From assembly GCA_030602845.1 (NCBI GenBank), contig JAUVYZ010000106.1, positions 1 through 6,995 on the forward strand: a DNA stretch of 6,995 nucleotides, given 5' to 3'. This DNA is from Phycisphaerae bacterium. GTDB lineage: Bacteria; Planctomycetota; Phycisphaerae; Sedimentisphaerales; Anaerobacaceae. Positions 1-5,330 of this stretch are shown here, one piece after another. Position 1 is the stretch's first letter; every line of letters begins with the position of its first letter. The notes under the pieces are model-generated. The model was not told the DNA's origin, searched no databases, and saw only the letters and a program-made list of their open reading frames with translations. Position numbers and translations under genes: made by a program.

Positions 1-530
1 CGCAGCAGTGGAAGGAGCTTATTGAGGTAGTCGATATAGCCGGCCTTGTCCGCGTCAAGAAAAGGAATGTCGATGGGCTCTTTGATCCTCGTGACTGTCT
101 TGTGGGCGTCGCCCTCGACAAGCGTGACAATATGGCTGACACCGGCCCGTTTGAAGTTCTCACGGGCCAGCGAGGCCCGCCGGGCGTCGAATTCATGGGT
201 GGTCAGCTTGCCCCCTGTCGTCCGCAGCGCAAGGCAAAACCAGATACCTGAGTATCCGTTGCTGGTTCCAATCTCGACGACGTGTTTGGCGCCGATTGCT
301 TCTGCCAGGAGGCGCAATACCCTCCCGTCTTCCGGCTGGACGTTCATCATTCCTCTGCGCTGGTTCAGATACATGTCCGCAAGTACATCTAAAATCTTCT
401 GCTCTGCCTCGGTACTTGCTATCGGTGCAGGGTCTTTCCAGGGTATCCTACCCTGGTTTGACCTGCCTGCGCCTCCGACCCCCACCAATAGAACCACTGT
501 TGCAATAACCAACATAATCTTCTTCAACAT
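1..530 (-). CDS. O-methyltransferase-like protein with N-terminal signal/anchor segment (partial)
   Basis: The gene runs leftward off the window, leaving 176 N-terminal residues. The start at 530 is supported by an AGGAG about 6 bases upstream (537-541). Residues 1-22 form a basic start (MLKK) followed by a hydrophobic stretch rich in V, L, I and G, which looks like a signal peptide or membrane anchor; no lipobox cysteine is present. From about residue 42 the protein resembles class I SAM-dependent methyltransferases of the O-methyltransferase family 3 / caffeoyl-CoA type. The SAM-binding motif I is VVEIGTSNGYSG (84-95), an acidic residue lies in THEFD (111-115), and the metal/substrate motif FLDADKAGY is at 157-165. 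In this family such a protein transfers a methyl group from SAM to a hydroxyl, usually with a divalent metal. The substrate is unknown. The export-like N-terminus is odd for a SAM-dependent enzyme. Assignment to the methyltransferase fold is firm; function is not. Confidence 0.85.
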   Translation of the reverse strand, partial: MLKKIMLVIATVVLLVGVGGAGRSNQGRIPWKDPAPIASTEAEQKILDVLADMYLNQRRGMMNVQPEDGRVLRLLAEAIGAKHVVEIGTSNGYSGIWFCLALRTTGGKLTTHEFDARRASLARENFKRAGVSHIVTLVEGDAHKTVTRIKEPIDIPFLDADKAGYIDYLNKLLPLL

Positions 531-662
531 TTATGCTCCTTTCCAAATTACGCTTTATTGTTGTTCTGCCATACCGGATTAGTAGAGATATAGACGAATT
601 CAGAGGGCAAATTTATTGCACTTCCCAAGAGAAATCATCAAAAATATGCGGAAAGCTTGATT
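531..662. other. Gap between the two minus-strand genes
   Basis: These 132 bases separate the end of the ASCH gene from the start of the methyltransferase gene, both on the minus strand. Apart from the methyltransferase ribosome-binding site at 537-541, I see no convincing promoter pair with correct spacing, no terminator hairpin with a T-tract, and no small ORF. The two genes could be co-transcribed, but the gap is long enough for an unrecognised promoter. Confidence 0.5.
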
Positions 663-1100
663 TCAGGGCTTTTTTACAGCTTCCATTTTCAGCAGGCCGA
701 AGTTTTCTTTCTCTGTTAGAATCACCCATGCCCGCCAATCTTTCTTGTGGATTCGCACAGGCTCGATGGGCTGTACGTCCCTGAGCCAGACCAAAAAGCC
801 GAACCTGCTGTCCAATTTGCTCTGCCAGTGCTCGTCGGTACCACCGATATCGCGGTTGTATTGGTGTTTTAGCTCGAGTATTTTTTTCGGGGTGAGGTTT
901 TCAAAATTTCTAACTGCCGCTGCAGTTGCTGTCGCGCAGACAAGCCCGGAGCTTACCTTCAAAAATAATTTATCACCCGGCAAGACCCGCCCGAAAGCAT
1001 AGCGTCTTGTCTTGCTAAAACGCGATTCGATGCGTTTTTGACCGCCTAAAATCGCATCTAAGTACGGCTTCTTCAGGATTACAAGATGATAATTTGCCAT
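663..1100 (-). CDS. ASCH-domain (PUA-like) protein
   Basis: This 145-residue protein is about the size of a single ASCH domain. ASCH proteins belong to the PUA-like beta-barrel superfamily and are thought to bind RNA or modified nucleosides; the E. coli member YqfB is an amidohydrolase acting on N4-acetylcytidine. The N-terminus has the typical beta-strand HLVILKKPYLDAIL, then the family signature G-x-K-x-x-E-x-R as GGQKRIESR (G20, K22, E25, R27). It continues with PGDKLFLK (41-48), a strand ending in CATATAAAV (55-63), and a C-terminal half with FGFLVWLRDV and DWRAWVIL. The ATG at 1100 has only a weak AAGG about 10 bases upstream. The gene is divergent from rmuC. A catalytic or purely RNA-binding role cannot be decided from sequence alone. 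Confidence 0.8.
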   Translation of the reverse strand: MANYHLVILKKPYLDAILGGQKRIESRFSKTRRYAFGRVLPGDKLFLKVSSGLVCATATAAAVRNFENLTPKKILELKHQYNRDIGGTDEHWQSKLDSRFGFLVWLRDVQPIEPVRIHKKDWRAWVILTEKENFGLLKMEAVKKP

Positions 1101-1115
1101 AAGATTAAGACCTTT

Positions 1116-1144
1116 ATGATAAAAAATACGCCGATAAATAGCAA
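1116..1144 (-). promoter_or_regulatory. Candidate sigma-70 promoter for the ASCH gene
   Basis: On the minus strand, TTGCTA (complement of 1139-1144) and TATCAT (complement of 1116-1121) are separated by 17 bases, giving 4/6 and 5/6 matches to the -35 and -10 consensus. Transcription from it would leave a leader of only about 9 bases before the ATG at 1100, which would exclude the weak AAGG from the mRNA. That makes the call uncertain. Confidence 0.3.
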
Positions 1145-1149
1145 CTGCT

Positions 1150-1178
1150 TTGACACGGAGCTAAAGAAAATTTATAAT
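1150..1178 (+). promoter_or_regulatory. Consensus sigma-70 promoter of rmuC
   Basis: A perfect -35 box TTGACA (1150-1155) and a perfect -10 box TATAAT (1173-1178) are separated by exactly 17 bases. The expected transcription start near 1185 would give a leader of about 20 bases that still contains the GGAGG at 1193-1197. It lies directly upstream of rmuC and is the best promoter in the window. It also argues that the longer reading frame starting at 1086 is not the true start. Confidence 0.85.
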
Positions 1179-1192
1179 CAGAGCGGTTTTTT

Positions 1193-1197
1193 GGAGG
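1193..1197 (+). promoter_or_regulatory. Ribosome-binding site that sets the rmuC start
   Basis: GGAGG lies 8 bases before the ATG at 1206. It chooses this start over in-frame ATGs at 1086 and 1116, which lie upstream of or within the promoter. Confidence 0.85.
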
Positions 1198-1205
1198 ACA
1201 AAAAG

Positions 1206-2234
1206 ATGGAATCGATTTTGACTGTAATAGGCGTTGTTTTGATTTTAGTTGTCCTGGGCCTTTTGGTTTGGCTCATCAGCACCAGCTTTGCCAGCAGAAA
1301 GGAGATTGCCGGCCAGGCAACCGGTATCAATCTGCTCCAGCAGCAGCTCGAGGCGCTGAAAGCCGCCCAGGATAAAACTTCGGAAAATTTGCAAAAGTCT
1401 CTGCAGGCAGGCCAGAACACCCTCACCCAGAGCCTCCAATCCAGCCGGGAGGTACTCAGCCGGCTGAACAGCCAAATCGGCGAATTGCAGGGCACAAACA
1501 AGCAAATGCTGCAGGTCGGAACCGAGGTCAGACGCCTCCAGGATATTTTAAGCTCTCCCAAGCTCCGGGGCCAAATGGGCGAATGGTCCCTGAAAAATCT
1601 TTTGGAAAATATCCTGCCTAAAGACAGCTACGAACTACAATACACTTTCAAAGACGGCAAAATGGTCGATGCATTGATACAAATGGCTGAATTCTCAGTC
1701 CCCATAGATGCCAAGTTCCCCCTGCCGGGCTTTGAAAGACTCGCAAAGGCGGAAACCGACGAAGAAAAAACGAAACTTCGCAAACAGTTCCACAAGGATG
1801 TAACCGCTCATATTGACAAGATTGCCTCCGATTACATCAGACCCGCTGAGGGCACATTGGATTTTGCTCTGTTGTTTATACCCGCCGAGAACATCTATTA
1901 CGAAACGATTGTCAAATATGCCGGCGAGACACAGGATATTTTGCAATATTCACTCGATAAAAAGGTAATCCCCGTATCGCCGAATCTTTTATACGCATAT
2001 CTTATGACGGTGGTGATGGGCCTGCACGGCATGCAGATAGAAAAGCAGGCTGCCGAAATCCGACAGAATTTGAAAAAGCTAAATGCCTCTTTCGTGGAAT
2101 TTCTTTCTAATTGGGATATACTCGGCACCCATTTGCGAAATGCTTACAGCAAATACGAAGACGGCCAGAAGAAGCTCGACCGCTTCGGCCTACACCTCGA
2201 CCAAATCCAGGGTGAAACGGAAGAAAAAACATAA
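1206..2234 (+). CDS. rmuC: RmuC-family protein (putative DNA recombination/rearrangement protein)
   Basis: The protein has 342 residues, shorter than E. coli RmuC (about 475), mainly through a shorter coiled coil. A single transmembrane segment at residues 5-27 (ILTVIGVVLILVVLGLLVWL) anchors the N-terminus. A Q-, L- and S-rich coiled-coil stretch follows (about 42-115), then the RmuC domain (about 115-335). Family features seen are LSSPKLRGQMGEW (115-127, the G-x-x-GE element), VPIDAKFPL (165-173), TLDFALLFIPAE (217-228) and VIPVSPNLLYAYL (254-266). RmuC proteins limit rearrangements at inverted repeats in E. coli and carry a nuclease-like fold; biochemical activity is poorly defined. Start at 1206 is chosen for the GGAGG eight bases upstream, the consensus promoter before it and the clean membrane segment it begins with. 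Co-transcription with thioredoxin 1 (115-base gap) is possible. Confidence 0.9.
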   Translation: MESILTVIGVVLILVVLGLLVWLISTSFASRKEIAGQATGINLLQQQLEALKAAQDKTSENLQKSLQAGQNTLTQSLQSSREVLSRLNSQIGELQGTNKQMLQVGTEVRRLQDILSSPKLRGQMGEWSLKNLLENILPKDSYELQYTFKDGKMVDALIQMAEFSVPIDAKFPLPGFERLAKAETDEEKTKLRKQFHKDVTAHIDKIASDYIRPAEGTLDFALLFIPAENIYYETIVKYAGETQDILQYSLDKKVIPVSPNLLYAYLMTVVMGLHGMQIEKQAAEIRQNLKKLNASFVEFLSNWDILGTHLRNAYSKYEDGQKKLDRFGLHLDQIQGETEEKT

Positions 2235-2263
2235 TTGACAAAATATGCCAATTTGAAGTTAAT
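2235..2263 (+). promoter_or_regulatory. Possible promoter for the thioredoxin 1-trxB pair
   Basis: Immediately after the rmuC stop there is a perfect TTGACA (2235-2240) and, 17 bases on, GTTAAT (2258-2263), a 4/6 match to the -10 box that lacks its first T and A. Position suits the thioredoxin 1-trxB operon, with a leader of about 80 bases, but the -10 match is weak. Confidence 0.3.
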
Positions 2264-2349
2264 TAGACAACGAACATCCAGCTTGATAGTAGTGAATAGA
2301 TGGTAGCTGATACGCCAAATGCTAACGAATAAATGCAAGGAGCACAAAG

Positions 2350-2700
2350 ATGGAAGAAGGAAAGCCAATTGATGTCGGTGACGAGGATTTTGAAAGCCAG
2401 GTTATAAAATCAGAAATCCCTGTGCTGGTGGATTTCTGGGCCCCCTGGTGCGGACCCTGCCGCATGGCCGCCCCGGTGCTTGAGAAAATATCTCAGCAGT
2501 ACAGGGGAAGATTGAAGGTGTGCAAGCTCAATGTTGACGATGGACGCCAGACGGCTACCGAATACGGGATTATGAGCATACCAACATTGAATATTTTTAA
2601 AGCTGGTGAAGTAGTAGACCAGATTACTGGAGTTACACCAGGTTATGAGTCTGATATTAAGAAAAAAATAGAGCCGTATTTAGAAGAAAATAGCGGGTGA
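2350..2700 (+). CDS. trxA: Thioredoxin 1
   Basis: This 116-residue protein is a single cytosolic thioredoxin domain with no signal peptide. The redox centre W-C-G-P-C is at residues 33-37 (C34, C37), in the conserved context VLVDFWAPWCGPC. The cis-proline loop is SIPT (P78). An extra cysteine occurs in VCKLN (C58). It would reduce disulfides in target proteins such as ribonucleotide reductase, peroxiredoxins or methionine sulfoxide reductase, and be recharged by the thioredoxin reductase encoded 7 bases downstream. AAGGAG (2337-2342) sits 7 bases before the ATG. Compared with thioredoxin 2 in this window, the VLVDFWAPWCGPC core is identical but the C-terminal third is clearly different, so the two may serve different clients. 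The symbol marks the family; which copy is the main trxA is unknown. Confidence 0.95.
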   Translation: MEEGKPIDVGDEDFESQVIKSEIPVLVDFWAPWCGPCRMAAPVLEKISQQYRGRLKVCKLNVDDGRQTATEYGIMSIPTLNIFKAGEVVDQITGVTPGYESDIKKKIEPYLEENSG

Positions 2701-2707
2701 TTTTAAA

Positions 2708-3700
2708 ATGGGTGATGTTGTGCATGATGTTATTATTATAGGCGCCGGCCCAGCCGGCCTTGGAGCAGCTCTTTATACCTCGCGCGACAGACTGAAAACT
2801 TTGATACTTGAGAAGTTCGCCCCCGGCGGCCAAATCATTAACACAGACAGGATAGAAAACTACCCCGGTATTGAACGAATCGACGGCCCAGGCCTGATTG
2901 AGCGGATGCAAAAGCAGGTTGAGAGCTTTGGCGCCGAGATAAAGACCGGCTGCGAAGTCACCAGCCTGGAGAAACTAAAAGACGGCAACATCGCTGTTTA
3001 CTGTGATGGGGATAAATTCTCCGCAAGAGTTGTCATTCTGGCACCAGGCAGTGACTATCGCAACCTTGGTATCCCCGGCGAGGAGAAATTCCGCGGTGCA
3101 GGCGTCAGCTACTGCGGGACGTGCGATGCACCGTTTTTCAAGGGCAAGCAGGTCGTCGCCGTTGGCGGAGGCAATACCGCAGTCGAAGAAACTCTGCATT
3201 TGGCCAAATTCGCCGATAAGGTAACAATGATACACCGCAGGGACGAATTTAGAGCAGCCAGAGTTCTGGTCGAGGAGCTTCTGAAGAAAGTCAACGAGCC
3301 GAATTCAAATTTGATTATCAAATATAGCACCGTAGCAGTCGCCATAGAGGGCGAAGGCAAAGTCCAATCGATCAGATTAAAAAACGTTAAGACCGGCCAG
3401 GAAGAAGACTATCCCTGCGGTGGGGTATTTATATTTATTGGTATGGTGCCGAATACCGACTTCTTGAAGGATTTTGTGGAGCTGACCGACAGGGGATTCA
3501 TCAAGTGCGACTGTGCATATCTTCGAACGAACGTCCCGGGCGTCTTCGTGGCAGGCGACTGCAGAATCGGTGCCGCTATGCAATTGGCCACAGCCGTTGC
3601 TGATGGCGTCATCGCTGCTATGATGCTCAAGCAGTATTTCAGAGATAAAAACTGGTGGAACGAACCGGTCAGCGACTTACTTCAACCAGGCGGATGGTAA
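2708..3700 (+). CDS. trxB: Thioredoxin reductase (NADPH, FAD)
   Basis: The product has 330 residues, close to the usual 310-330 of low-molecular-weight bacterial TrxB. It passes electrons from NADPH through FAD and a redox cysteine pair to thioredoxin. The FAD Rossmann motif is GAGPAG (12-17), with PGGQI at 39-43. The redox pair is C136-G-T-C139 in SYCGTCDAPFF, where CATC is the more usual form. The NADPH-binding region has GGGNTA (153-158) and the NADPH-type HRRDEFRA (176-183). The C-terminal FAD motif is VAGDCRIGAAMQLATA (281-296), with cysteine 285 where many homologues have valine. The start lies 7 bases after the thioredoxin 1 stop, with GGTGA overlapping that stop codon as ribosome-binding site, so the two are almost certainly co-transcribed and perhaps translationally coupled. 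Confidence 0.96.
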   Translation: MGDVVHDVIIIGAGPAGLGAALYTSRDRLKTLILEKFAPGGQIINTDRIENYPGIERIDGPGLIERMQKQVESFGAEIKTGCEVTSLEKLKDGNIAVYCDGDKFSARVVILAPGSDYRNLGIPGEEKFRGAGVSYCGTCDAPFFKGKQVVAVGGGNTAVEETLHLAKFADKVTMIHRRDEFRAARVLVEELLKKVNEPNSNLIIKYSTVAVAIEGEGKVQSIRLKNVKTGQEEDYPCGGVFIFIGMVPNTDFLKDFVELTDRGFIKCDCAYLRTNVPGVFVAGDCRIGAAMQLATAVADGVIAAMMLKQYFRDKNWWNEPVSDLLQPGGW

Positions 3701-3725
3701 ACCCAGCCCCTCCGAGGGGCGGGGT
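3701..3725 (+). terminator. GC-rich hairpin directly after trxB, possible terminator
   Basis: GCCCCT (3706-3711) pairs with AGGGGC (3715-3720) around a 3-base loop. Outside an A/G mismatch, ACCC (3701-3704) pairs with GGGT (3722-3725). It begins at the base after the trxB stop codon. It is followed by AAACTAACG rather than a T-tract, so it is not a classical intrinsic terminator; it could instead protect the mRNA 3' end. Confidence 0.4.
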
Positions 3726-3758
3726 AAACTAACGAAAGGGCGTATGAGTGGATGAGAC

Positions 3759-3786
3759 CCCCAAACGCCTGTTATTGCGTTTAGGG
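3759..3786 (+). other. Imperfect hairpin in the trxB-thioredoxin 2 gap
   Basis: AAACGC (3763-3768) pairs with GCGTTT (3777-3782) around an 8-base loop. The stem continues past one C/A mismatch as CCC (3759-3761) with GGG (3784-3786). There is no T-tract. Function is unknown; it may assist termination of the trxB transcript. Confidence 0.35.
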
Positions 3787-3803
3787 ACCACGATTACATT
3801 GTT

Positions 3804-3831
3804 TTGACAATAAACCGGCATACTCTAAAAA
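3804..3831 (+). promoter_or_regulatory. Weak promoter candidate A for thioredoxin 2
   Basis: A perfect TTGACA (3804-3809) is followed after 16 bases by TAAAAA (3826-3831), a 4/6 match to the -10 box. A 5-bp inverted repeat, ATTGT (3798-3802) and ACAAT (3807-3811), overlaps the -35 box and could be an operator. Both are speculative. Confidence 0.25.
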
Positions 3832-3846
3832 TGTTCGCAAAATGTG

Positions 3847-3876
3847 TTGGAATTGGATGGCCGATTCGGGTATTAT
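3847..3876 (+). promoter_or_regulatory. Weak promoter candidate B for thioredoxin 2
   Basis: TTGGAA (3847-3852, 4/6) and TATTAT (3871-3876, 5/6) are 18 bases apart. A start near 3883 would place both leader hairpins (3891-3906 and 3919-3971) at the 5' end of the thioredoxin 2 mRNA. Confidence 0.3.
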
Positions 3877-3890
3877 GACGATTGAAAAAT

Positions 3891-3971
3891 CCAGCGACGT
3901 GGCTGGGCACTGGTTTCTTGCCTGCACCCCCATTGCTTCTTGCGAAGCAAGATATGGGGGTAACGCAGGCA
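3891..3971 (+). ncRNA. Structured 5' leader of thioredoxin 2 (candidate cis-regulatory RNA)
   Basis: Two hairpins lie in series. The first pairs CCAGC (3891-3895) with GCTGG (3902-3906) around a 6-base loop. The second is long. TGCCTGC (3919-3925) pairs with GCAGGCA (3965-3971). After a 3-base bulge (3962-3964), ACCCCCAT (3926-3933) pairs with ATGGGGGT (3954-3961). After a 4-base bulge (3950-3953), TGCTTC (3934-3939) pairs with GAAGCA (3944-3949) around a TTGC loop. That is 21 pairs, ending 21 bases before the AAGGA at 3993-3997. I could not match it to a riboswitch class I know. It could be a regulatory leader, an mRNA stabiliser, or a dispersed palindromic repeat. Confidence 0.5.
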
Positions 3972-3992
3972 CAGGTGGGAAATCTCGAGCGA

Positions 3993-3997
3993 AAGGA
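3993..3997 (+). promoter_or_regulatory. Ribosome-binding site that sets the thioredoxin 2 start
   Basis: AAGGA lies 7 bases before the ATG at 4005. It selects this start over the in-frame ATG at 3882, whose extra residues would have to be encoded by the leader hairpins. Confidence 0.8.
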
Positions 3998-4004
3998 TAA
4001 AGTA

Positions 4005-4331
4005 ATGACTGGTAACGTAATTGAGCTAAACGACGCTGCTTTTGATGAGGTTGTTCACAGCTCTGATGTGCCGGTCCTGGTTGATTTTTGGGCACCCTGG
4101 TGCGGACCTTGTAAGATGATGGCTCCTATTTTAGCAGAAATTGCCGCTCACTATACAGACAAGGCCAAAATCTGCAAGCTCAATACCGATGATGCTCGCG
4201 ACAGTGCGATAGAATTCGGCATAAATGCCATACCGACCACTATTTTGTTCAAAGACGGCCAGGTGCAGAAGAAATGGGTCGGCTTAATCAGTAAAAAAGA
4301 CCTCACCGCCGCAATCGATGAACTGCTCTGA
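4005..4331 (+). CDS. trxA: Thioredoxin 2
   Basis: The protein has 108 residues, the canonical thioredoxin length. The active site W-C-G-P-C is at 32-36 (C33, C36) inside PVLVDFWAPWCGPCKMMAP, the cis-proline loop is AIPT (P77), and KKWVG (89-93) resembles the glycine turn that contacts partners in E. coli thioredoxin. It has the same extra cysteine in ICKLN (C57) as thioredoxin 1. Like its neighbour it should be reduced by TrxB and donate electrons to cytosolic targets. It looks more like a standard general thioredoxin than copy 1, which has a longer C-terminus and lacks the WVG turn. It is followed 65 bases later by the SDR gene, probably in one transcript. Confidence 0.95.
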   Translation: MTGNVIELNDAAFDEVVHSSDVPVLVDFWAPWCGPCKMMAPILAEIAAHYTDKAKICKLNTDDARDSAIEFGINAIPTTILFKDGQVQKKWVGLISKKDLTAAIDELL

Positions 4332-4396
4332 TAAGCTCCAGCTTGCCTTTATACTCAACCGTCGGCAGGGCCGGTGAGTTTGAGCAAAGCGCTAAA

Positions 4397-5158
4397 ATGA
4401 TTTACGAAGACCTTAAGGGTAAGAATGTCCTTGTTACCGGCTCCAGCAGCGGAATCGGTGCCGCAACGGCAGCTTTGTTTAGCCGGCAGCGATGCTTTGT
4501 CGGAGTCCACTACTTCAGGACAAAAGACGGTGCAGAAAAAACGCTTGAGCAGGTGAAGAAAAATACCGATGGCCTTTTGCTTTACGCCGACGTCCGCGAC
4601 GAAAAGCAGGTCAACGAGATGGTTGAGCAGTTTGCAAAAGAGGCCGGCGGCATCGATATACTTATCAATAATGCCGGTTCGCTCATTGACAGACAGCCCT
4701 TTGAAACCGCAACCGTGGATTATCACGACGATGTATATGCCACCAACGTCCGCAGCGTACTTTTGGTAACGAGGTCGGCTTTGCCGTACCTGAGAAAGAG
4801 CAGGGGAAATATTGTCAATATCGGCTCAGTGGCCGGACATACCGGCGGAGCCAGCGGCTCAGGTATTTATTCAGGTGCAAAAGCAGCCGTCGCAACTGAG
4901 ACTATTTCTATGGCAAAGGAATTTGCTCCATACGGCATCCGGGTCAACAGCGTCCTGCCCGGCTTTATTGAGACACGTTTCCACGAGCGATTTACTCCAC
5001 AACAGCGATGGAAAGAAGTTGCCGAGCAAACCCCGCTCGGCAGAAACGGTACCGCCGAGGACATAGCAAAGGTGGTACTGTTCCTCGCAAGCGAGGCGGC
5101 CGGCTTTATCACCGGCGAATATATCGCCGTGAACGGCGGTTTGTATATGAGGGCCTGA
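4397..5158 (+). CDS. Short-chain dehydrogenase/reductase (FabG-like SDR)
   Basis: Read from the ATG at 4397 the protein has 253 residues, typical of classical SDRs. The nucleotide-binding motif is TGSSSGIG (14-21), followed by VHYFRTKDGAEKT, whose arginine and lysine after the second strand suggest NADP(H). The NNAG motif is at 91-94. The catalytic tetrad is present: N117 (in YATNVRS), S144 (in NIGSVAG), Y158 and K162 (YSGAK). The PG motif is at 188-189, and the C-terminus GEYIAVNGG is standard. It should oxidise or reduce a carbonyl/hydroxyl group. Substrate is unknown; FabG-like 3-oxoacyl-ACP reductase and sugar or alcohol dehydrogenases share these motifs. A TTG at 4343 would add 18 residues outside the fold and has no ribosome-binding site. 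The ATG itself has only a weak GAG about 12 bases upstream. Confidence 0.9.
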   Translation: MIYEDLKGKNVLVTGSSSGIGAATAALFSRQRCFVGVHYFRTKDGAEKTLEQVKKNTDGLLLYADVRDEKQVNEMVEQFAKEAGGIDILINNAGSLIDRQPFETATVDYHDDVYATNVRSVLLVTRSALPYLRKSRGNIVNIGSVAGHTGGASGSGIYSGAKAAVATETISMAKEFAPYGIRVNSVLPGFIETRFHERFTPQQRWKEVAEQTPLGRNGTAEDIAKVVLFLASEAAGFITGEYIAVNGGLYMRA

Positions 5159-5190
5159 AAAAACAATCCTTGCGGTTCACGGCTCTTTTT
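5126..5190 (+). terminator. Possible terminator overlapping the end of the SDR gene
   Basis: GCCGTGAAC (5126-5134), inside the last codons of the SDR gene, is perfectly complementary to GTTCACGGC (5175-5183), which is directly followed by TCTTTTT. The stem-plus-T-tract order is that of an intrinsic terminator. The 40-base loop is unusually long, so this could be chance. Confidence 0.3.
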
Positions 5191-5198
5191 GCTATAAC
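5170..5198 (+). promoter_or_regulatory. Weak promoter candidate for recJ
   Basis: TTGCGG (5170-5175, matching only the TTG) and TATAAC (5193-5198, 5/6) are separated by 17 bases. The -35 box overlaps the proposed terminator arm. It would give a long leader of about 200 bases containing both hairpins and the repeat array. Confidence 0.25.
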
Positions 5199-5219
5199 AA
5201 CGTTTGAATTTTTCAGACT

Positions 5220-5254
5220 CCGTTAGATGTTTTTTTGCGTGCGGTATCTAACGG
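5220..5254 (+). other. Hairpin with 9-bp perfect stem upstream of recJ
   Basis: CCGTTAGAT (5220-5228) pairs with ATCTAACGG (5246-5254); the intervening 17-base loop contains a run of seven T. On the plus strand the T-run lies in the loop, so it is not a classical terminator. Confidence 0.5.
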
Positions 5255-5257
5255 GGC

Positions 5258-5277
5258 AGACGGGATTTATCCCGTCT
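5258..5277 (+). other. Perfect 8-bp hairpin upstream of recJ
   Basis: AGACGGGA (5258-5265) pairs with TCCCGTCT (5270-5277) around TTTA. It begins three bases after the preceding hairpin and is followed by AAAAGATAAGG, with no T-tract. Together the pair looks like a structured leader or part of an intergenic repeat element. Confidence 0.5.
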
Positions 5278-5330
5278 AAAAGATAAGGAACAGGACGGAC
5301 TCTAAATGCGACCTTCTGCACGGATGCAAA

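Larger units (their letters stand above)
3701..4004. other. 304-base structured gap between trxB and thioredoxin 2
   Basis: No credible protein gene is present. The stretch holds, in order: a GC-rich hairpin (3701-3725), a second hairpin (3759-3786), a small ATTGT/ACAAT dyad (3798-3811) overlapping a TTGACA, two weak promoter candidates, a short hairpin (3891-3906), a long interrupted hairpin (3919-3971), and the ribosome-binding site of thioredoxin 2. It most likely ends one transcript and starts the next. Confidence 0.7.

Noticed and set aside
46..582. Plus-strand 178-codon reading frame
   Set aside because: It is antisense to the methyltransferase gene, whose minus-strand frame has clear SAM-binding motifs and a ribosome-binding site. 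The plus-strand translation resembles no family.
1086..1205. N-terminal 40-residue extension of RmuC
   Set aside because: It spans the consensus promoter, lacks a ribosome-binding site at its start, and would bury the membrane anchor. ATG 1206 with GGAGG is preferred.
3731..3770. Hammerhead ribozyme core (GAAA and GATGAGA segments)
   Set aside because: The segments are in an order and context that do not give the CUGANGA/GAAA core with three helices; only fragments match by chance.
3882..4004. N-terminal extension of thioredoxin 2 (41 residues)
   Set aside because: It is encoded by the leader hairpins, has no family resemblance, and ATG 4005 has a good ribosome-binding site and gives the canonical length.
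4343..4396. TTG start adding 18 residues to the SDR
   Set aside because: No ribosome-binding site precedes it and the added residues lie outside the conserved fold; ATG 4397 gives the usual SDR N-terminus.
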